The notes beneath the pieces were generated by a model. It was given only the letters and a program-made list of their open reading frames with translations. It made no database searches and was not told the origin of the DNA. The translations under genes and the position numbers were made by a program. A stretch of 25,472 nucleotides of DNA from Halobacteriales archaeon (lineage in GTDB: Archaea > Halobacteriota > Halobacteria > Halorutilales > JAHENH01), in contig JAHENH010000013.1 of the NCBI GenBank assembly GCA_018609935.1, positions 1 to 25,472 on the forward strand, in the 5' to 3' direction. This document shows positions 1-7,598 of the stretch, one piece after another (the first letter of the stretch is position 1; every line of letters begins with the position of its first letter).

Positions 1-9
1 ATTTTTGAA

Positions 10-246
10 TTATTTTGAAAAAATTATATCTTCAACTTTTTTTCTTTGATTTTTAGCTTTATCATCTATATATTTATACAATATATCATCTTTTTCATCT
101 TCAGTTATTCTGTGGGATCCATCACAAAAAGGATATTCTTCGGATAACCCACAAAGACAAATAGCAATGTCTCCCTTCTCTTCATCAATGTCTGATTTAT
201 CAAGTTTTAAAGGACCTTTCTCTTCATGAATAATAATACGAGTCAT
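10..246 (-). CDS. CDGSH-type iron-sulfur protein
   Basis: A 78-residue protein with the complete CDGSH signature: C30-x-C32-x2-S35-x3-P39-x-C41-D42-G43-S44-H45. These three Cys and one His ligate a [2Fe-2S] cluster in the family (MitoNEET-like, zf-CDGSH). The single motif and small size fit the short prokaryotic type, thought to act in electron or cluster transfer in the cytoplasm. There is no signal peptide or membrane anchor. The C-terminal third is lysine- and aspartate-rich and lies outside the cluster-binding core. The ATG at 246 is the only good start. The gene is transcribed away from the rest of the window and stands alone. Cluster type and fold come from the family; the physiological partner is unknown. 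Confidence 0.88.
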   Translation of the reverse strand: MTRIIIHEEKGPLKLDKSDIDEEKGDIAICLCGLSEEYPFCDGSHRITEDEKDDILYKYIDDKAKNQRKKVEDIIFSK

Positions 247-557
247 ATATAAAATATAAAAACTACATACATTACTTTTTATTCTATTCTTTTTTCTATA
301 TATCCCCTATTATACTAAATATATAAGAGAAACCCCTTATCTATATAAAACCATATCAAGGCCTTTAATTACCTTTCTACGATATATTAGACACTAAATT
401 TCAAGGCATTCATTAAAATTAAGTTAGTAACGAACAAATAAAAGACATAATTTTATATTCTAATTTTTGAAGATAAATATTTTCCAAGAAATTAAAACGA
501 TAAAACACCACTTGTTCTAAATGTAAAATTATAAAATAAAAACTTTATAGTTTTATT
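247..557. other. AT-rich intergenic region with divergent promoters
   Basis: Gene-free spacer between two divergent genes. It contains several TATA-like stretches (around 295-325 and 500-550) that could serve either side. No RNA gene, strong hairpin or coding remnant was recognised. Confidence 0.5.
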
Positions 558-857
558 GTGGATCAGGAAGACTTTGAAATAAGAGAAAGACTACTAGATA
601 TTTTACAGAATTCAAAGTTAGCATTAAAACATTTCAACAGAAACACAAACCCCAAAGATAAAGATATAGATGAATTGATAGTATTAGAGGTTACAGTAAC
701 CCTAGACAAAAAACAACTGTATAGTGAATTAAATCAGTTCATTAAACAAGTACACCAAAACACTAAATACAAGGTAGATAGACCAGATATAATCTATGAT
801 TGTTTTTCTGATATACTAGAAAAAACCGATGAAGAAGATTATTTTTATATAGTGTAG
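558..857 (+). CDS. Hypothetical protein, 99 aa, upstream of a kinase
   Basis: An open frame of 99 codons with a GTG start at 558, preceded by an AT-rich promoter-like stretch. The protein is soluble, charged and mostly helical by eye, with an acidic, aromatic C-terminus (DEEDYFYIV). I recognise no domain. It ends only about 30 bases before the reading frame of a PAS histidine kinase on the same strand, so the two were probably one transcript; a signalling accessory role is possible but unproven. A second plausible start was not found. Its codon use matches the AT-rich neighbours and it is intact, unlike the kinase downstream. Confidence 0.5.
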   Translation: MDQEDFEIRERLLDILQNSKLALKHFNRNTNPKDKDIDELIVLEVTVTLDKKQLYSELNQFIKQVHQNTKYKVDRPDIIYDCFSDILEKTDEEDYFYIV

Positions 858-887
858 TCACCAAAAACTATAGGGAGGGATGTTTTT

Positions 888-2038
888 ATTGTAGAAAAAC
901 AATATTTTGTTAATTATATATCCAATATAGATATTAGACCAGATCTATTTAGAGCTGCAGCAGAAAACTCAGGACACGCAATATACATAACAGACAAAGA
1001 CGAAAATATAGTCTATGTAAACTCAGCATTTGAGGATGTGACGGGATACACAAAAGATGAAATGTTGGGTAGAAATCCATCTATCTTAAAAAGTGAAGAA
1101 CAAGACCAGGAATACTATGAAGGCCTATGGAATACAATATCGTCCGGTGATATCTGGAGAGAACAAATAATTAATAAAATGAAGGATGGTGGACTGTATT
1201 ATGCAGACCAGACTATAGCACCAATAGAACAAAACAACAAAATAACCCATTTTGTAGCAATACAGACTGACACAACAGAACAGATAATAAGACAACAACA
1301 AAACTAAGTATTACATAGGATTTTACGCCACAACCTAAGAAACGAACTAAACCTTACTATTAAAAATTCGAGATATGGTTGAAACTCTAGAAGAAAGACA
1401 AGAGATAAGATCTATACAAAAGGCAGAAAATAATATAGATAAATCTATAGAAGAAGCACAAAGAACCATTGAAAGAGTAGAGGATATGGAACATATAGAG
1501 GATATAGATGATATACAAAAATCAATAAAGGAACTAGAGGTTTTAGCTGATAAAACAAAGAAAGCTAGAAAAATATTAGATATAGGGGATAGAGAAATAT
1601 CGAAGATAGATAAAGAAAATATATTTGAAAGAATAAGAAAGGATGTCCTTGATAGATATCCAAATCCAAAAATAAATATCGATGTCGATATAGACACACC
1701 CATTCGTGTTCATACTCCACTAAAGCCTGCATTAGGGGAACTAATAGAGAACGGAATAAAACATAATACTAGTCCCTACAGTAGATATAAAGGTTAGAGA
1801 AGCAGACAAACATATAGTGATTGAGATATCTGATAATGGTGTTAGGTTGCCAGAAAGAGAAATAGATGTTGTCAAATCCGGAACAGAAACACCTATAGTA
1901 CATAGTGCAGGAATCGGGCTATGGATTACTTATTGGACTGTAGAGATAAATAATGAAAATATAGAAATAAAGGATAACCAGCCAAAAGGAACAACCGTAG
2001 AAATCACACTACCAAAACACAAAAAACAACAAAAATAA
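888..2038 (+). pseudogene. PAS-domain histidine kinase, haloarchaeal type, broken
   Basis: Order of parts: a PAS domain (about 960-1300; AIYITDKDENIVYVNSAF, then LGRNPSILKS and a PAC-like AIQTDTTEQ), a phosphoacceptor helix with L-H-R-I-L-R-H-N-L-R-N (1311-1346), and a HATPase domain with an N box (ELIENGIKHN, about 1738-1767), a G1 box (EISDNG) and a G2-like box (GIGLWITYW). The HNLRN motif is typical of haloarchaeal sensor kinases. Lesions are visible: an in-frame TAA at 1305-1307 just before the phosphoacceptor helix, a frame change at the A5 run 1362-1366, and another at the CCC run 1774-1776. Removing one base from each run joins the frames smoothly. No standard start codon is seen: a Shine-Dalgarno-like GGGAGG (873-878) precedes ATT at 888. 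It is probably a pseudogene, but the frameshifts alone could be read errors. Confidence 0.8.
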
Positions 2039-2048
2039 TTATTTTGTT

Positions 2049-2546
2049 TTATGCTTTCCGTAGCTCTACCCTAAATATACTTCACTCCGGTTTATTATCT
2101 TCTATCCATACCTCTCCACCAAATTCATCTATTAAAGTCTTTACCAGATATAATCCTATACCCGTCCCTTCACTTTCTAACCCTTTCTCTCCCCTACCAA
2201 AAACTTTATCTTTCATATCATCTGGGATTCCAGAACCGTTATCAGCTATAACTACAGTTACTGTATCTTGTTTTTCTTCTATTGAGATATCTATTTTAGG
2301 AGTTTCTTTATCATTATTTTTTATTACATTACTTAATATATTTCTAAATATTGAGGATATCATTTCGTTTGCTTTTACATTTATATCTGGGATTTCATCT
2401 TCTATAGTGAAGGCTGCATTTCCAAAAACTGTTTTTTTCTTTTCTATCTGATCAACTAGATAATGATCAAGATTTATAGGATATGTTCTAAGTTCTTCTT
2501 TTTCAATTGTTTGTACTAAATCACGGCTTATTTTTGTAAGCTCCAT
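2049..2546 (-). pseudogene. Histidine kinase C-terminal (HATPase) fragment
   Basis: Carries a kinase catalytic domain: N box RNILSNVIKNN, G1 box DNGSGIPD, and F and G2 boxes VFGRGEKG...GTGIGLYLV. The first in-frame ATG (2546) lies only just upstream of the N box region, so the phosphoacceptor helix and all sensor domains are missing; a TAA closes the frame a few codons further up. The open frame stops at a TGA (2082-2084), but the ten codons after it (SIFRVELRKA) read like the normal C-terminal strand of this domain up to a TAA at 2049-2051, so the TGA probably replaces a glycine codon. The gene is therefore broken at both ends. It converges on the PAS kinase remnant and abuts a kelch-like fragment at 2550, which looks like a rearrangement joint. 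Confidence 0.75.
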
Positions 2547-2549
2547 TAT

Positions 2550-2942
2550 ATGATTACAGGTATCAACAAGGAATTAGGTAGTTTTTTACCTGAATATTTA
2601 TTTGAGATGGTAAGAATATTTTCTGGACTGGGTGATACAAACACACAAAAAGAACTTGAAGTATATAATCCAAGCGCTGATTCATGGACGGTTTTAAGTC
2701 AATACCCTCAGTCAAGTTTTGACGCCTGTGGTGTCGGTTCTGATAATTATTTATATTTTCATGGAGTTGACTTTTCAGCTATATATAAATATGATAGTGG
2801 TAATGATACTTGGCTTAAAGGTTTTACTCCTATATATCAAAGCTGGACCAATTTCCAAACCAAACGAGGGGTAAACCTAAGCAATGTATTTTATCTAATT
2901 GGAGTAAATCAAAACAAATTAGAAGCGTTTAAAATGGAATAA
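2550..2942 (+). CDS. Kelch-like beta-propeller fragment, 130 aa
   Basis: The protein has kelch-style repeats: a G-L-G-D turn, then ELEVYNPSADSWTVLSQYP, and later AIYKYDSGNDTWLKGFTP, each with the Y-(N/D)-x(4)-(D/T)-W spacing typical of kelch blades. Only about two to three blades are present, while closed propellers need four or more (usually six or seven), so this is likely a fragment or part of a larger gene that lost its N-terminus. The first 25 residues do not look like a blade, and no signal peptide is seen. The ATG at 2550 begins four bases from the start of the divergent kinase fragment, supporting a recombination joint here. Kelch proteins mediate binding; no specific role can be assigned. 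Confidence 0.55.
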   Translation: MITGINKELGSFLPEYLFEMVRIFSGLGDTNTQKELEVYNPSADSWTVLSQYPQSSFDACGVGSDNYLYFHGVDFSAIYKYDSGNDTWLKGFTPIYQSWTNFQTKRGVNLSNVFYLIGVNQNKLEAFKME

Positions 2943-3057
2943 ACATATTCAAAGATTTAACCCAAGATAAAAACTACCTATATATTTATTTATAAATAAA
3001 ATATAACTAACAACCTCAGAGAAACTTAAAAAAATAGAAAAAACAGAAAAACAAAAT

Positions 3058-3165
3058 ATGTCCCCTGCAATTATGATAGGTATCTTCTATATAGTCTTAG
3101 CTTTACTAGGATTTTCTATAACGTTCTATATCTCTATACGTAAACTATCATATAGAAATAAATAG
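3058..3165 (+). CDS. Small single-span membrane protein, 35 aa
   Basis: ATG at 3058 opens a 35-codon frame ending at TAG 3163-3165. Residues 4-27 form one strongly hydrophobic segment, followed by a basic tail (SIRKLSYRNK), which by the positive-inside rule places the C-terminus in the cytoplasm. A TATA-like stretch lies about 70-85 bases upstream (around 2975-2995). A hairpin-forming repeat follows at 3184-3214. No family is recognised; such short membrane proteins are common in archaea, but chance cannot be excluded. Confidence 0.45.
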   Translation: MSPAIMIGIFYIVLALLGFSITFYISIRKLSYRNK

Positions 3166-3183
3166 GTAAAAATCAACTAATTG

Positions 3184-3214
3184 AACGTCTGATTTTGTTG
3201 TAAAAACAGACGTT
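3184..3214. terminator. Inverted repeat, possible terminator or binding site
   Basis: AACGTCTG (3184-3191) and CAGACGTT (3207-3214) are perfect 8-base inverted arms with a 15-base T/A-rich loop. The position just after the small membrane protein gene suits a transcript end; a protein binding site is the alternative. Confidence 0.4.
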
Positions 3215-3310
3215 AAACCCTATACAAGGACTTATTTATAAAAGACTATATTTCTATTTTGTATATAGGAATTCGGGCATTAAATAAAAATAATTTCTTG
3301 CAGCATATCT

Positions 3311-3378
3311 AGTTTTTTGTTCAAAAAACTTCACTTTTCTTAACAAAAATTTTATTAATATATTTGTTCAAAAAAACT
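3311..3378 (+). promoter_or_regulatory. Palindromic site pair upstream of the serine recombinase
   Basis: AGTTTTTTG (3311-3319) and CAAAAAACT (3322-3330) are perfect 9-base arms around a 2-base centre TT. A related site, ATTTG-TT-CAAAAAAACT, recurs at 3362-3378, 13 bases before the recombinase ATG. Serine recombinases bind palindromic subsites beside their own genes and cut with a 2-base overlap, so this may be a res/crossover region or an autoregulatory operator. A-tract symmetry by chance is the main alternative. Confidence 0.45.
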
Positions 3379-3391
3379 ATGTTTATTTAAC

Positions 3392-3952
3392 ATGGAAAAA
3401 GCCGCTCTATACTGTCGAGTATCTACAGAAAACCAAGACATCGAACCACAGAAGCAAAAACTCAAAAAGTGGACGGTATATAAGGATCTGGAATATAATG
3501 TTTTTAAGGATCCTGGAGTTTCTGCTATAGCTGATAAACGTCCAGGATTTGAAAAAATGATGGAAAATATAGAACAGTTTGACGCTGTTAGCAATAACAA
3601 AACTTGACAGATTTGGAAGAAGCGTAAACAATCTTACGACATGGGCTCACAACCTGAAAGGTATGGGTATAGATCTAGTTGTTACGGAACAAAATATAGA
3701 TACATCAACAAAAGAAGGAAGACTACTATTTAATATATTATCTGCTATGGCAGAATTTGAAAGAGAAATAATCAATGAAAGATTGAGGGCCGGCCTAAAA
3801 CGAGCTAAAGAAGAAGGAACAATAGGACGACCAAAAAAGACCTACCTGTAGAAGAAATACAAGAAATGTACAATAAACGAGCAAATGTAAGTTTCTTAGC
3901 TAACCAATTTGATGTTAGCAGAAATACTATATATGACAGACTAGAAAAATAA
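3392..3952 (+). pseudogene. Serine recombinase (resolvase/invertase), frameshifted
   Basis: N-terminal resolvase domain with the catalytic serine in ALYCRVSTENQ (Ser11), then KLDRFGRS, the AEFEREIINERLRAGL stretch and GRPKK, followed by a C-terminal helix-turn-helix (LANQFDVSRNTIYDRLEK). Together this is the normal architecture of a small (~185 aa) serine recombinase that resolves or inverts DNA segments. The coding sequence is split: a frame change near 3587-3591 (before AITKLDRFGRS) and another in the A6 run 3833-3838 (after GRPKK). All catalytic motifs survive, so either the gene is recently inactivated or the indels are read errors. It lies 70 bases from the first of two direct repeats that bracket a foreign-looking operon. 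No tnpA or tnpB partner is adjacent. Confidence 0.8.
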
Positions 3953-4019
3953 TATACTTTCTAACGGTATAACGTAAAATTTCACAATAAATATATAACT
4001 GATCCAAATAACGATCTAT

Positions 4020-4075
4020 ACACCAAATACAGAGTGTAAAAAACCAATAGACACCCCTCACTCTAAATGTAAAAA
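4020..4075. repeat. Direct repeat copy 1 (origin-box-like or island boundary)
   Basis: ACACCAAATACAGAGTGTAAAAAA (24 identical bases, written here as two blocks ACACCAAATACAG and AGTGTAAAAAA overlapping by AG) is followed after a short variable spacer by GACACCCCTC and a diverged CTAA-TGTAA block. The same arrangement in the same orientation occurs at 7599-7655. The reverse strand reads GAGGGGTGTC, resembling the G-string of haloarchaeal Orc1/Cdc6 origin boxes. It could be a replicator element, a recombination boundary or a shared regulatory module. Confidence 0.6.
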
Positions 4076-4534
4076 CCAATAAATTGTAGAAAAAACCTAA
4101 GAAAATCAGACCAAAACCCCTCAATGTTATTTTAGACCTTATTACTGTATCAATATAGAAATTTAAATCCCTATCAAGTATACTAACGCCTGGTGAAGCT
4201 TCATTACTTCCTTCATCTTTAAGATTTACTCTATTCTTTTCATCATCAAAACGTATACTAACTAATCCTGCATCAATACACGAATCTTGATATATTCTTT
4301 TTATAACTGGTGAAATATCTTATCAATTTAGGATTATAAGTTAGATAGATATCTTTATGACTTTAGATAGTTTCTATCTTTTTCTAGATTTTTTAGTTCT
4401 CTAAATATGCAAACCTTAGGTCTTAGATGTAATAAAAGAAATTTTCTAAGACTAGGTATTTCTGGAATTAAAATCATCAAAGCTCCAATACCATCTAATA
4501 TTAGCCCAATAGGAACTAAATTACTTAATATAAA
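4064..4534 (-). pseudogene. Remnant of a small membrane protein gene
   Basis: Read on the minus strand, 4534 to 4355 encodes a hydrophobic N-terminal segment (NLVPIGLILDGIGALMILIP) and a charged stretch (FRELKNLEKDRNYLKS) to a TAA at 4355-4357. In another frame, 4319 to about 4075 encodes IRFDDEKNRVNLKDEGSNEA, then LDRDLNFYIDTVIRSK and a second hydrophobic segment (LRGFGLIFLGFFYNLL). One membrane segment at each end of a polar middle looks like a single two-span protein, a common small haloarchaeal type, broken by at least one frame change. No start codon is found: the N-terminus runs into the structured element that begins at 4539, which may have inserted there. The second segment runs into repeat copy 1. 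Confidence 0.45.
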
Positions 4535-4538
4535 GTCA

Positions 4539-4866
4539 GTGAACTACCCGCTACCTAATTTCCGATTAGGAAGGAGATTCCCTGTTCAACGAGGGAACTT
4601 ATATTGCAGAGGTTCGGGACTCTCAGAGGGCTTAACTTCCGTCTGCCATCGACGTACACACATACACATTTTGTTTTGTCCGATGGACCTATGACGCTTC
4701 TTTCGAACAACTAGTATACAGTATACAGAAACATAAATGTACGGAGGTATCCGTGTAGCCCCTACCTAACAAGGTTAGGAAGAGGTATTACTACTTCCTT
4801 ACAAACCCACATAAGTAAAGGTAAGGGAGTTCTACAACCCCCTTCATATACCCTCATAAGATAGAA
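4539..4866 (+). mobile_element. Orphan TnpB/IS1341-type element end, structured RNA-like
   Basis: A locally GC-richer, non-coding block starting GTGAACTACCC with a series of hairpins: CCTAAT/ATTAGG (4554-4570, loop 5), then a GGAGATTCCC motif, a second hairpin CCTAAC/GTTAGG (4765-4779, loop 3) and AAGGGAGTT/AACCCCCTT (4823-4844, one mismatch, loop 4). The opening and hairpin style resemble, from memory, the region after tnpB in haloarchaeal IS1341-type elements, where the guide (omega/re) RNA is encoded. No TnpB or TnpA coding sequence is found here. The 95-codon open frame crossing this block (4407-4694) is probably fortuitous. It may be a decayed insertion or a tnpB-less derivative moved in trans. 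Confidence 0.5.
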
Positions 4867-4993
4867 AATAAAGGAGAGATTAAGCCTACGGAAACCTATT
4901 TTCTAGAAATTCTTGGATAGATAGTTTGACATTTCAGGTTGAATAGTAATTGATGGTGCAGGACACCAACAAAACATATTCACAAACTTTTGT
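4867..4993. other. Spacer between element end and ccdA
   Basis: AT-rich stretch with no gene recognised. The shift to higher GC begins close to the ccdA stop codon at 4994, so a junction between host and acquired DNA probably lies here. Confidence 0.4.
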
Positions 4994-5653
4994 TTAGACG
5001 ACATCTAGGACTGCGATTGAGAGATATAGCTGTCCAATTCCTCCGATGATCATTATAGTTGCAGCAACGAGTTTTATCTTATTGACATACCGTCCAAAAT
5101 CGCGCCACGAGTCCACTCCAGCACTCGTAAGCAAGGTTACACCTACCAGTGGGGCAGTAACGGATACTGCATAGACTCCCACCACAGCCATACCTCCAAA
5201 AATGGAAAACACCAATGCTTGCGTAACAACGCCAAGAAAGAGGGGAACTACACAGCCAGCAGCAGCAAGTGCGTAGACAGCTCCAAACACACCAAACCCG
5301 AGTACTGATTCCGGCCGTTGAGGTAATGAAGCATGTTTTGATGGCGTTCGGTCGAACAAGACAAGAATCCCAAACCAGATCAACCCTATTCCAACTACTG
5401 GTTCTAGAAGAGGTAACATCGATGTGAGCCATTGACCGAATACAAATGTAAGTCCAGTAATGGTTGCCAACGCTGCGAGTGACCCGATAGCAGCTGCGGA
5501 GGCCGGTAGAATCCCCAATGTATTGTTTTCTGTTTGCTGGATGTAATATCCAATATATCCAGGTAAGAGAGGGAACGCACATGGGGCGAAGAATGTTGCG
5601 AGACCCGCACTTGCCGCGAAGACTACTGTACCGTATAGTGGTTCTGATGTCAT
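4994..5653 (-). CDS. ccdA: CcdA-type thiol-disulfide transmembrane transporter
   Basis: A 219-residue polytopic membrane protein with about six hydrophobic segments. It has the two CcdA cysteines: C25 in the first helix (FFAPCAFPLLPGYIGYY) and C134 in the fourth (AAAGCVVPLFLG). In the family this pair carries reducing equivalents from cytoplasmic thioredoxin across the membrane to extracytoplasmic thiol proteins. I chose the ATG at 5653 rather than a longer frame because it overlaps the stop of the upstream thioredoxin-like gene as ATGA (5650-5653) and places the first helix at the N-terminus. It is the last gene of a three-gene operon and presumably reduces the TlpA-like protein encoded before it. 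Base composition is clearly more GC-rich than the surroundings. Confidence 0.88.
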   Translation of the reverse strand: MTSEPLYGTVVFAASAGLATFFAPCAFPLLPGYIGYYIQQTENNTLGILPASAAAIGSLAALATITGLTFVFGQWLTSMLPLLEPVVGIGLIWFGILVLFDRTPSKHASLPQRPESVLGFGVFGAVYALAAAGCVVPLFLGVVTQALVFSIFGGMAVVGVYAVSVTAPLVGVTLLTSAGVDSWRDFGRYVNKIKLVAATIMIIGGIGQLYLSIAVLDVV

Positions 5654-6180
5654 GTCGTATTGAGTACTTGATCGATCTGATTTCGAAGCGTGGATGTATT
5701 CGTAATGCCGCCGTGTTCCCACTGTAATGTTCCAGAGGCGTCAAAAATTGCTAGATATGGAAGTCCGTCTGCTCTGAGTGCTGCCATGAGGTTACTTCCA
5801 GGATCGAATCCAACTGTCCAGTCTCCATTGTGGTTTCTCCACCACTCTCTGATATCGTTTTTCGAGAGGGTTCCACCAATGCGTTCGTTTGTCACAGATA
5901 CAAAAGCAACTTTATCGACGTATTCGTTATGGACTGTATTGAGTGTCTTCATTTGTTTCTTGCAAGGGTTACACCATGTCGCAAAGAGGTCAATAACGGT
6001 GGGTATATTGGGTATTGGAATCTGTAGTTGTTCCGCTTTAGACCCTCTTGCATCGATGGTTTCTACGGTTATAGGGAACAAAGAAGTGTTTTCTGACGGG
6101 AATTCTTTTTGTATGAACCAGACACTACCACTGGTCAGTCCAAGACCTGCGATTAATGTTAACAATCGGCGACGTTTCAT
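5650..6180 (-). CDS. TlpA/ResA-like membrane-anchored thioredoxin
   Basis: A 176-residue protein: basic N-terminus (MKRRR), one hydrophobic anchor or signal (about residues 6-22) and a thioredoxin fold with the active site W69-C70-N71-P72-C73 in IDLFATWCNPCKKQM and the cis-proline at P141 (GLPYLAIFD). These features mark an extracytoplasmic thiol-disulfide reductase used in cytochrome or copper-centre maturation. The start overlaps the stop of the SCO1 gene as ATGA (6177-6180) and its own stop overlaps the ccdA start in the same way, so the three are translationally coupled. It is likely kept reduced by CcdA. It could serve SCO1 and a CuA oxidase, cytochrome c, or both; no such target lies in the window. 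Confidence 0.87.
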   Translation of the reverse strand: MKRRRLLTLIAGLGLTSGSVWFIQKEFPSENTSLFPITVETIDARGSKAEQLQIPIPNIPTVIDLFATWCNPCKKQMKTLNTVHNEYVDKVAFVSVTNERIGGTLSKNDIREWWRNHNGDWTVGFDPGSNLMAALRADGLPYLAIFDASGTLQWEHGGITNTSTLRNQIDQVLNTT

Positions 6181-6896
6181 GCATTTCTGACTTTCTTTAG
6201 GTCTGAAATGATTTGTTCGGGGTCGGGAGATTTCGTTCGATACGCACGTTCGACATATTCATCGCTGTTCACAAGTAATGTCAGTGGAGTGTGAAGGAAC
6301 TTATATTTTCCATGATTGTGATTTGGTTGTTCCCCAGTCTGTGTTTGGTTGTGATTGCTTCCAGTTGATGGGTTTCTGTATTGTTTCTGAAATGTAACAC
6401 CGAACTGTTCTTGTATGATTTGTTTGGCTCTGGCTTCTGATTTTGGACGAAGAAAATGCCAGTTTGCAGTATCTGGATCGATATTCATTTTTTCCGAGTA
6501 TTGACGAAGTTGTTCTGCTGTATCACGTGTTGGATCAAACGTAAGTGGGAAGAACTCAACTTGGTCGCCGTATCCGTTGTTGAGTGCATGAGTCTGAACA
6601 TTGCGCATCGTCGATATCAATACTGGACATACTGATGGACAGTTGCTGTAGAAAAACGTAAAAAGTCGAGGTTTCTCTACCGTACGGATACTTATCTGTC
6701 GATTTTCTAATGGTGCAGGAACTGTTACATCAGGTGTTTTCTCACCCCAATCTGGATAAGGAGTATCGGAACTGGAGAACTGTCGATCCGGCTCCGTAAG
6801 TACGACGTTAGGATTCGAATCATCCAGTCCAAGACAGCCTCCAATACCAACAACGCCAAACATTGTAAGTGCCTTTAGATAGCTACGTCGCTGCAT
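6177..6896 (-). CDS. SCO1/SenC copper-chaperone lipoprotein
   Basis: A 239-residue protein with a Tat-like N-terminus (QRRSYLKAL), a hydrophobic stretch and a lipobox ending G-G-C21, so it is probably an extracytoplasmic lipoprotein. The SCO thioredoxin-like fold follows: the copper ligands C86-x3-C90 in FFYSNCPSVCPVL and H202 in FLHTPLTLLV, with FPLTFDPTRDT between. SCO proteins deliver copper to, or keep reduced, the CuA centre of haem-copper oxidases. An Asn/His-rich insertion (residues 180-195) precedes the ligand His and may bind metal. It heads the sco1-tlpA-ccdA operon. The ATG sits about 30 bases from a TATA box, implying a leaderless mRNA. High GC for this window suggests acquisition from another haloarchaeon. 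Confidence 0.88.
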   Translation of the reverse strand: MQRRSYLKALTMFGVVGIGGCLGLDDSNPNVVLTEPDRQFSSSDTPYPDWGEKTPDVTVPAPLENRQISIRTVEKPRLFTFFYSNCPSVCPVLISTMRNVQTHALNNGYGDQVEFFPLTFDPTRDTAEQLRQYSEKMNIDPDTANWHFLRPKSEARAKQIIQEQFGVTFQKQYRNPSTGSNHNQTQTGEQPNHNHGKYKFLHTPLTLLVNSDEYVERAYRTKSPDPEQIISDLKKVRNA

Positions 6897-6897
6897 A

Positions 6898-6937
6898 CTC
6901 GTTTACGAGGTTATGCCTCATTAAATATTAAAGGCAT
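6898..6937 (-). promoter_or_regulatory. Promoter of the sco1 operon with flanking inverted repeat
   Basis: A TATA-like element, TTAAATATTAA (6921-6931), lies about 30 bases upstream of the sco1 ATG. It is bracketed by ATGCCT (6913-6918) and AGGCAT (6932-6937), perfect 6-base inverted arms that would place a dimeric regulator over the TATA box. A short hairpin, CTCG-TTTA-CGAG (6898-6909), sits directly before the start codon. The function is inferred from geometry only. Confidence 0.5.
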
Positions 6938-7197
6938 TGCTGGTTTCTTAGATCTGAAAAGCATCAAAGGAATTAACCAACTTTCCAAATCTGTAGTTGA
7001 ATAACTTCCGTATTGCCGAAGAAAGAGGGAAGATTTTTGTATTCTTGATAGTTAAACAAACATAGAATTTTGTCTAAGACTCAGATCCCCAACATAGCTA
7101 TTGAATTTGATGTTGAATGAGACTCATCTTCGAACTAAAGCTTCAGATGTACTCTAATATGGCCTATAGAACCTAATTTAATAGTGTTAGCAAAAAT
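6938..7197. other. Spacer at the right side of the foreign operon
   Basis: No gene recognised. Composition falls back to AT-rich across this stretch. The foreign segment probably ends within or just beyond the promoter. Confidence 0.35.
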
Positions 7198-7329
7198 CTA
7201 TGAAATGGTATCTATTACTAATTTTTTGTTTATAGTTTTAAGAAAAACAAAGGTGATTAATCCTATTATACCTGCTGTTAGGAAAACTACATCTATTCCG
7301 AAGGTATATATTAACCCAAAGAAAATTTA
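7198..7329 (-). pseudogene. C-terminal remnant of a membrane transporter
   Basis: On the minus strand a 43-codon frame without a start encodes GLIYTFGIDVVFLTAGIIG followed by LITFVFLKTINKKL and a TAG at 7198-7200. A hydrophobic segment followed by a short basic tail looks like the last membrane helix of an MFS-type or similar transporter. A TAA closes the frame upstream, so most of the gene is missing. The remnant lies between the foreign operon and repeat copy 2. The family call is tentative. Confidence 0.35.
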
Positions 7330-7598
7330 GAAATTATGTAAAGTTTCTTCATTTAAATTTTATTTTTGTCTACATAGTTAAGCCAATTATATCAATATTA
7401 TAAAAAATATAAAATTCCATAAAAACTATAACTTATAAATATTTTAGGAAAGAAGGTAACTAAATTAGCAACAAATAAAGACGGTCTATAAATTTAGGTA
7501 CTGTTTTTGTTCCAGAATCCAGAACATAACTCCTGGAAGAACTGTTATTGAAGGATACCTAAAGTTCTATAACTGCATATACTGCTGGATCCAGCTAC
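7330..7598. other. AT-rich intergenic stretch
   Basis: No coding frame, RNA gene or strong repeat recognised. A TTAGGAA/TTCC-rich portion around 7440-7560 has short imperfect inverted repeats only. Confidence 0.35.

Noticed and set aside
880..894. ATG at 880 after GGGAGG as the kinase start
   Set aside because: It is out of frame with the PAS domain and ends after four codons (MFLL, then TAG).
1347..1703. Minus-strand frame of 118 codons rich in Ser, Phe and Ile
   Set aside because: It is the complement of the kinase dimerisation helix region, and such Ser/Ile-rich shadows recur opposite AT-rich coding DNA.
4600..4640. GGTTCG-containing block as a tRNA T-arm
   Set aside because: No acceptor stem, D-arm or anticodon arm can be placed around it. 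The block fits the TnpB-type element end better.
4407..4694. Plus-strand frame of 95 codons near the structured element
   Set aside because: Its second half translates the hairpin-rich element end and its first half is antisense to a coherent membrane-gene remnant, so it is probably fortuitous.
5079..5744. Long minus-strand frame of 221 codons overlapping ccdA and tlpA
   Set aside because: It lies in a different frame of the same strand as clear ccdA and tlpA products, is rich in Arg, Cys and Trp with no motif, and is a shadow of the GC-richer genes.
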